From the IMG/VR virus record IMGVR_UViG_3300020172_002340, positions 1 to 25,825 of that record: DNA of 25,825 nt. One strand, written 5' to 3'. The stretch comes from a virus. The position numbers were made by a program, and so were the translations under genes. Shown in pieces: positions 22,009-25,825 of this stretch (position 1 is the first letter of the stretch; each line of letters opens with the position of its first letter). The notes beneath the pieces were generated by a model. The model saw only the letters and a program-made list of their open reading frames with translations. It did not search any database and was not told the DNA's origin.

Positions 22009-23124
22009 CTATCTGATAATGTCAATCTCCTTATCACCAGTCCAAACTTCTATCTCTGTTCTCAGTCGATTTTCTGTCTGAAGTGTTGTAAATCTACTAC
22101 AAGCCTTCTTTTTCCACCACTCTACGATGTTTTCTAAGTGGTGTTTATCGTAGTTTTCCTTGTCTGGTACAAGTTTATCTATCTTTCCTAGTACCACATC
22201 TTTAAAGTTGGAAAAGCCATAGTTTGAATAATAGTATCGTTTTCTTTCAGTCAAACCTTTGGCCTTTTCAATAGTGTTCATAAACAAGTCATAATCACTT
22301 TTATGATTCTTTAATGCTGATTTGGTCATAGCAATAATTGTGGTACTAATTTTAAGTTTACGACTACTTGCATCAGCAGGAACAAATTCGCCTACAATAT
22401 CTTCAACATAGTTCTTTAAATCTTCATAAGGTTTGCCGTGCATCATTGGTAGAAAATTGGATTCAGTTACACCACCAAATCGCAAATAAGGTTTCATACC
22501 ATCGTACTGTGATACGGCTTTTGTGGTGCCATATAAACTGGTCGTTTCAAACAAGCAAGTATTCATATTATATTTTTTGTCCAGCATCTCTCTTACTTCA
22601 TGTGAACAACAGATACCTGCAAGTAACTTTCCGCCAAGATAATTGAAACCAAAAGGCTGTGCTGGCACAATAACAAATCCCATAGCTGAAGCCCGATTGA
22701 AAGCTTTTGTTGTTTCTAGTTCGTTTGTCATTACACAACCAAGAAGTTCATTTCTTGGTTTCATCATAATCGTTGGAGAACCAAGACGAATAAAACCAAC
22801 CCACTTCTTCGTTTTCTTTTCCATTACAGCAAGGCGTATATTTCGGCCAGGACTACTAAGGTTGTTGTGTGATGAAATTATATCCAAATATAACTGCCAT
22901 CTTGCTGATTCTAATTCAACAACTTCAAACTCCATGTCTTGTGGGTTTATAGTGAAGTCATCAAATAAATCTGCTTCAGGTCCACAACCAGGTAGAGCAA
23001 AAGGCAACTCAGCAAGAGAGTTTAGTTTCTGCTCACGCATATATTCATCAATGCGATTGAAATCGCCAAAATAATCTTCAAAGACCTTAGCACAATGTAA
23101 GGCCTGATCATAATTCAAACTCAT
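22009..23124 (-). CDS. DUF4338-like conserved phage protein
   Basis: A 371-residue protein. The central region, RNELLGCVMTNELETTKAF, FVIVPAQPFGFNYLGGKLLA (151-170), GICCSHEVREMLDKKYNMNT, LFETTSLYG and YLRFGGVTESNFLP, follows the pattern I associate from memory with DUF4338, the family of Druantia component DruA and of other phage and mobile-element proteins. It has no membrane or export signal. The ATG overlaps the helicase stop (ATGA), so it is coupled to gp41, and in related phages this gene also follows gp41. That points to a role in DNA replication or processing. The biochemical activity is unknown. Confidence 0.72.
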   Translation of the reverse strand: MSLNYDQALHCAKVFEDYFGDFNRIDEYMREQKLNSLAELPFALPGCGPEADLFDDFTINPQDMEFEVVELESARWQLYLDIISSHNNLSSPGRNIRLAVMEKKTKKWVGFIRLGSPTIMMKPRNELLGCVMTNELETTKAFNRASAMGFVIVPAQPFGFNYLGGKLLAGICCSHEVREMLDKKYNMNTCLFETTSLYGTTKAVSQYDGMKPYLRFGGVTESNFLPMMHGKPYEDLKNYVEDIVGEFVPADASSRKLKISTTIIAMTKSALKNHKSDYDLFMNTIEKAKGLTERKRYYYSNYGFSNFKDVVLGKIDKLVPDKENYDKHHLENIVEWWKKKACSRFTTLQTENRLRTEIEVWTGDKEIDIIR

Positions 23125-24524
23125 ACTTTTAAGCCGCCAAAGTTACGATTAAATTTACCTTCACGATTACCAAATGTATTGATTGGGCCTGGATCTTCAT
23201 CTTGACCAGAATCAGTAATGCCTTGTTGTGCTGATTCTTCCACATCATACAATCTCATCTTAGACCTATCAACACCGACAACAAATCGTTTGAAGGCATT
23301 TGGATCAGAATAACGATTCTTTAATTGTTTGACAAGTATTTGATTCAGGCTTTCTAGTTCTTCATTTGTAATTAAAGCAAACATAAAGTCGGCAGTTGCA
23401 GGCAGACCAAATGATTCACTTGTATCTTCCAAACCAGGATCAGAATTGGTGAAACCACTTCTTGTCGTTTGTGTCGCAGAAACAATTGGTAGATTATTTT
23501 CTACAGCAAGACCACGCAGTTCTTCAGCAATCGATTTGATATAAGTGTAACTGTTCACATTACCGCCAGGTTTGATTCGAGCAGAGGCACAGATGTTCAA
23601 ATAATCAATAAAGATAATATCTGGTTTAAAACTCTTTTTCAAAGCCAACTCACTCAATAAAGCACGAAAGTGTAATGATGAAGCACTTGCAGTTGGATAT
23701 TCTTTGATGATTAGCTTGCCATGTGTTTTAACTTTAAGTGCTTCAAACTTGCGTTCATAATCATTCTTACTCATTGTATGTAGCTCATTGAAATCAACAT
23801 TCAATAAGTTTGCATCGATTCGTTCTGCAATCTTTTCTTCTGCCATTTCCAATGTGATATACAAAACATTATGGCCTTGTGACAAACAACTGCCAGCCAT
23901 ATGACACATAAACAATGATTTACCAACACCAGTACCAGCAAGTGCGATGTTCAAAGTTTTAACTGGTAGACCGCCTTTTGTAATTTTGTTGAAAATATCC
24001 AAATCAAAGCGAACACGGCTTTCTACACGATGATAGAAATCATATCGATCATCAAAGTCTTGCATATAATCGTGACCAACATTACTGTCAAATGAAACAC
24101 CAAGAGCATCACTCAATAACTTTGGTATTTCTCCTTTTGATTTTTTGGAGTTTTTGTCATCAAGGATATGCACAGACTCCATGATGGCATTGTAGATGGC
24201 TTTATCTTGGCAAAACTTTTCTGTTTGCTCAGAAATCCATGCCAACTCTACAGTTTCATCTTTTGTTTCTTTGATTACATTGAGAAGTTCAATCGCCGAC
24301 TTAACTTGAGGTTCAGTTAGCGATTTACTTTCGGTGAGATTAATTACAAGTGCTTCGTGTGATGGAAGGTTTTTGTATTTGTTGGTAAATTCAAAAACTT
24401 CTTTAAAAACAATTCTTTCTGCATCATCAGAAAAATAATCGGAACGAATGAACGGTATTACTTTGCGTGTAAATGCTTCATTGTAAATTAAATTCTTCAG
24501 TATCGTCTGTTCCAGCCTTGTCAT
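23121..24524 (-). CDS. 41: Replicative DNA helicase, T4 gp41-like (DnaB family)
   Basis: The ring helicase that unwinds DNA at the phage fork and recruits the primase. The 467-residue protein has an N-terminal helical domain (1-150) and a RecA-like motor. Walker A is GTGVGKS (197-203) and Walker B is IIFIDYLNI (303-311, D307). VLYITLEMAEEKIAERI (220-236) carries the DnaB-type catalytic Glu after strand 2, and IVSATQTTRSG is the sensor/H3 loop. Length is close to T4 gp41. It overlaps the preceding small gene by 47 bases. The order UvsX, small protein, gp41 parallels T4 uvsX, 40, 41. Confidence 0.95.
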   Translation of the reverse strand: MTRLEQTILKNLIYNEAFTRKVIPFIRSDYFSDDAERIVFKEVFEFTNKYKNLPSHEALVINLTESKSLTEPQVKSAIELLNVIKETKDETVELAWISEQTEKFCQDKAIYNAIMESVHILDDKNSKKSKGEIPKLLSDALGVSFDSNVGHDYMQDFDDRYDFYHRVESRVRFDLDIFNKITKGGLPVKTLNIALAGTGVGKSLFMCHMAGSCLSQGHNVLYITLEMAEEKIAERIDANLLNVDFNELHTMSKNDYERKFEALKVKTHGKLIIKEYPTASASSLHFRALLSELALKKSFKPDIIFIDYLNICASARIKPGGNVNSYTYIKSIAEELRGLAVENNLPIVSATQTTRSGFTNSDPGLEDTSESFGLPATADFMFALITNEELESLNQILVKQLKNRYSDPNAFKRFVVGVDRSKMRLYDVEESAQQGITDSGQDEDPGPINTFGNREGKFNRNFGGLKV

Positions 24525-24831
24525 CTAGTTCTTTCTTTTTCAGAAGGTTGTTATCAAAAATAGACACTAATATGTCACCCATCATTGTATCAAATTTTTT
24601 ATTTGATTGCAAGTCTTTAAATTCAAATTTACCTGGATTATCCAAGAAATAATCAAATTTAATTCTCGGAGGATCTTCTTCTACCACTTCAATCGTACCG
24701 TAGTGATAAACTACGCCTTCAAATTTACCTTTTAATATACGAATAGAAGTAACTTTATCGACACCATCCATGTCAATAAATCCATAATCCTCACCTTCAA
24801 CAGGCCACTTTTTCTCAGGCAGTAATTTCAT
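24478..24831 (-). CDS. Small conserved protein between UvsX and gp41
   Basis: A 117-residue protein. The ATG at 24831 (MKLLPEKKWPVEGEDYGFID) is preferred because it has GAAGAAG just upstream and overlaps uvsX by only 17 bases; an in-frame ATG at 24858 would add a Lys-rich leader. The sequence looks beta-rich at first (VTSIRILKGKFEGVVYHYGT), with an acidic C-terminus. Similar proteins sit at this place in other aquatic T4-like phages. T4 has gene 40 here, but I see no similarity that would justify that name. Function unknown. Confidence 0.75.
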   Translation of the reverse strand: MKLLPEKKWPVEGEDYGFIDMDGVDKVTSIRILKGKFEGVVYHYGTIEVVEEDPPRIKFDYFLDNPGKFEFKDLQSNKKFDTMMGDILVSIFDNNLLKKKELDDKAGTDDTEEFNLQ

Positions 24832-25825
24832 TTTCTTCTTCTTGTAAAATAGAACCAAACGAAATGGAATATTTTTGTTTAATAAATTCTTTAAACTTTT
24901 TATCGTCTAAAATATCTTTCCAAAAGTCTTTAGAGTTGGTGTCTGTTTCTCGTAATTTTGCGCCAAGTTCTCCTGTTTTTTGATCAACCTTTGAATACCA
25001 ACCTGGAGACGGTTTTTGAATAAAACCTCCTTCAATCGCAATCTCTAAAAGGCCAGAATATTTTTGAATTCCGCCTTCAAATGATACTGTAACAGGAATT
25101 TTAGATTTTTCTCTTACAAATCTAGATTTTTCTACATTAATAATAAAGTTATAGCCTGTTACTTCGCCAGCATTTTTATCTTGTTGGCGACCAAGAATCC
25201 AAATGGTATCTGCTGAGTAGTAAGAACCTGTGCCACCACCAACAATATCTTTAGGAAACATACCAATCTCTTTATATGTGTGATTTACTACAACCATTGG
25301 TACATCTTTAATTGTGAGGTGCGGCGTAATCATACGAAACAATGATTTGATTTGTTTAGCACGGGTCATATCTGCAACAGATTTGCCTTCGAGTGAATCT
25401 TCAACTTCTTTGCGTGATGCCAAATTACCAATGGAATCAATGATAACAATCACTTTGTCATTTTTATCCAAGCCTTGTAATTGATTCATCACATCGTGTT
25501 TTAATTCTTCAATGTCAGTAAGTGGTGTATGAAGAACACGATTCATGTCAATGTTAAAAGTTTCAAAATATTTTTGTGGTGTTCCAAATTCCGAATCATA
25601 AAATAAACAAACTGCATCTTTATATTTTTTTAGATAAGAAGATGCCAACAAAAGAGCAAATGCAGTTTTAAAGTGTTTAGAAGGTCCTGCCAACATGGTA
25701 AGGCCAGGAGTTAACCCGCCATCTAGTTGACCTGATAATGCCACATTGACCATTGGCACATCAGTTGGTATCATATCCTTTTCATTAAAGAATTTGGATT
25801 TAGCAAGAATAGACGAATCTTTAAT
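24815..25825 (-). CDS. uvsX: Recombinase UvsX, RecA-like (5' end outside the window)
   Basis: Strand-exchange ATPase for recombination-dependent replication and repair. The Walker A motif is AGPSKHFKT, very close to T4 UvsX GPSKSFKT. Other core parts are LFYDSEFGTP, VIVIIDSIGNLASR (Walker B), MVVVNHTY and GGGTGSYYSADTIW. The first ATG in the window frame is at 25774, but the reading frame stays open to 25825. The peptide before it (SSILAKSKFFNEKDMIPTDV) looks like true UvsX N-terminal sequence, so the gene starts upstream of the window and 336 residues are visible. The C-terminus is acidic (ILQEEENEITA), as in RecA proteins. Its end overlaps the next gene. Confidence 0.95.
   Translation of the reverse strand: MKDSSILAKSKFFNEKDMIPTDVPMVNVALSGQLDGGLTPGLTMLAGPSKHFKTAFALLLASSYLKKYKDAVCLFYDSEFGTPQKYFETFNIDMNRVLHTPLTDIEELKHDVMNQLQGLDKNDKVIVIIDSIGNLASRKEVEDSLEGKSVADMTRAKQIKSLFRMITPHLTIKDVPMVVVNHTYKEIGMFPKDIVGGGTGSYYSADTIWILGRQQDKNAGEVTGYNFIINVEKSRFVREKSKIPVTVSFEGGIQKYSGLLEIAIEGGFIQKPSPGWYSKVDQKTGELGAKLRETDTNSKDFWKDILDDKKFKEFIKQKYSISFGSILQEEENEITA

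Noticed and set aside
24478-24831. Naming this gene 40 by position between uvsX and 41
   Set aside because: Position alone matches T4; I see no sequence feature linking it to T4 gp40.
1-25825. tRNA genes, CRISPR array, insertion sequence, integrase or attachment site
   Set aside because: Coding sequence is nearly continuous; no repeat-spacer array, transposase, integrase or cloverleaf was seen by eye.

Overview
This AT-rich window is a piece of a tailed-phage genome of the T4-like myovirus type. Every supported gene lies on the minus strand, and most neighbours touch or overlap through ATGA or TAATG junctions. The T4-like call rests on the replication trio UvsX recombinase, DnaB-type gp41 helicase and gp61-type primase, on NATAAATA-type late promoter boxes, and on proteins with N-termini like T4 capsid-targeting peptides. 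Lipoproteins and a spanin pair point to a Gram-negative host. The overall look (AT-rich, compact, many families I associate with marine or freshwater T4-like phages) suggests an aquatic bacterium, but the host cannot be named.

Layout in the direction of transcription, from high to low coordinates. (1) 25825-22009, replication: UvsX (5' end outside the window), a small conserved protein, gp41 helicase and a DUF4338-like protein. (2) 21990-19051, conserved phage proteins, including a DUF6267-like protein that starts with a T4-like capsid-targeting peptide and carries ligase-like motifs. (3) 19029-11119, an accessory sugar/cyclitol cassette: two glycosyltransferase-like proteins, a nucleotidyltransferase, an APH-fold kinase, a sugar phosphate cyclase of the 2-epi-5-epi-valiolone synthase type, a short-chain dehydrogenase, two duplicated glycosyltransferase-like proteins flanking a 2OG-Fe(II) oxygenase, and a SAM methyltransferase. 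(4) 11071-4407, behind a TATAAATA late promoter: large modular proteins rich in (L/I)xE sites, the cleavage consensus of the T4 gp21 prohead protease, with small virion-type proteins. One large protein begins with a capsid-targeting-like peptide and carries an adenylyltransferase and a P-loop kinase domain. (5) 4410-1088, lysis: i-spanin, o-spanin, a second lipoprotein, GH19 endolysin, a holin candidate and small envelope proteins. (6) 1085-1, a sigma70-like promoter, the primase, and the first codons of one further gene.

Two points stand out. The 19-11 kb cassette has the gene logic of C7-cyclitol activation (cyclase, kinase, nucleotidyltransferase, transferases, tailoring enzymes), so the phage may make or attach a cyclitol-type sugar. 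The 5.6-11 kb region looks like a set of polyproteins cut by the prohead protease into many small proteins that could be packaged and injected with the DNA. Both functions are inferences. No tRNA, rRNA, CRISPR array, insertion sequence or integrase was seen, and no stretch above 300 bases lacks a gene.
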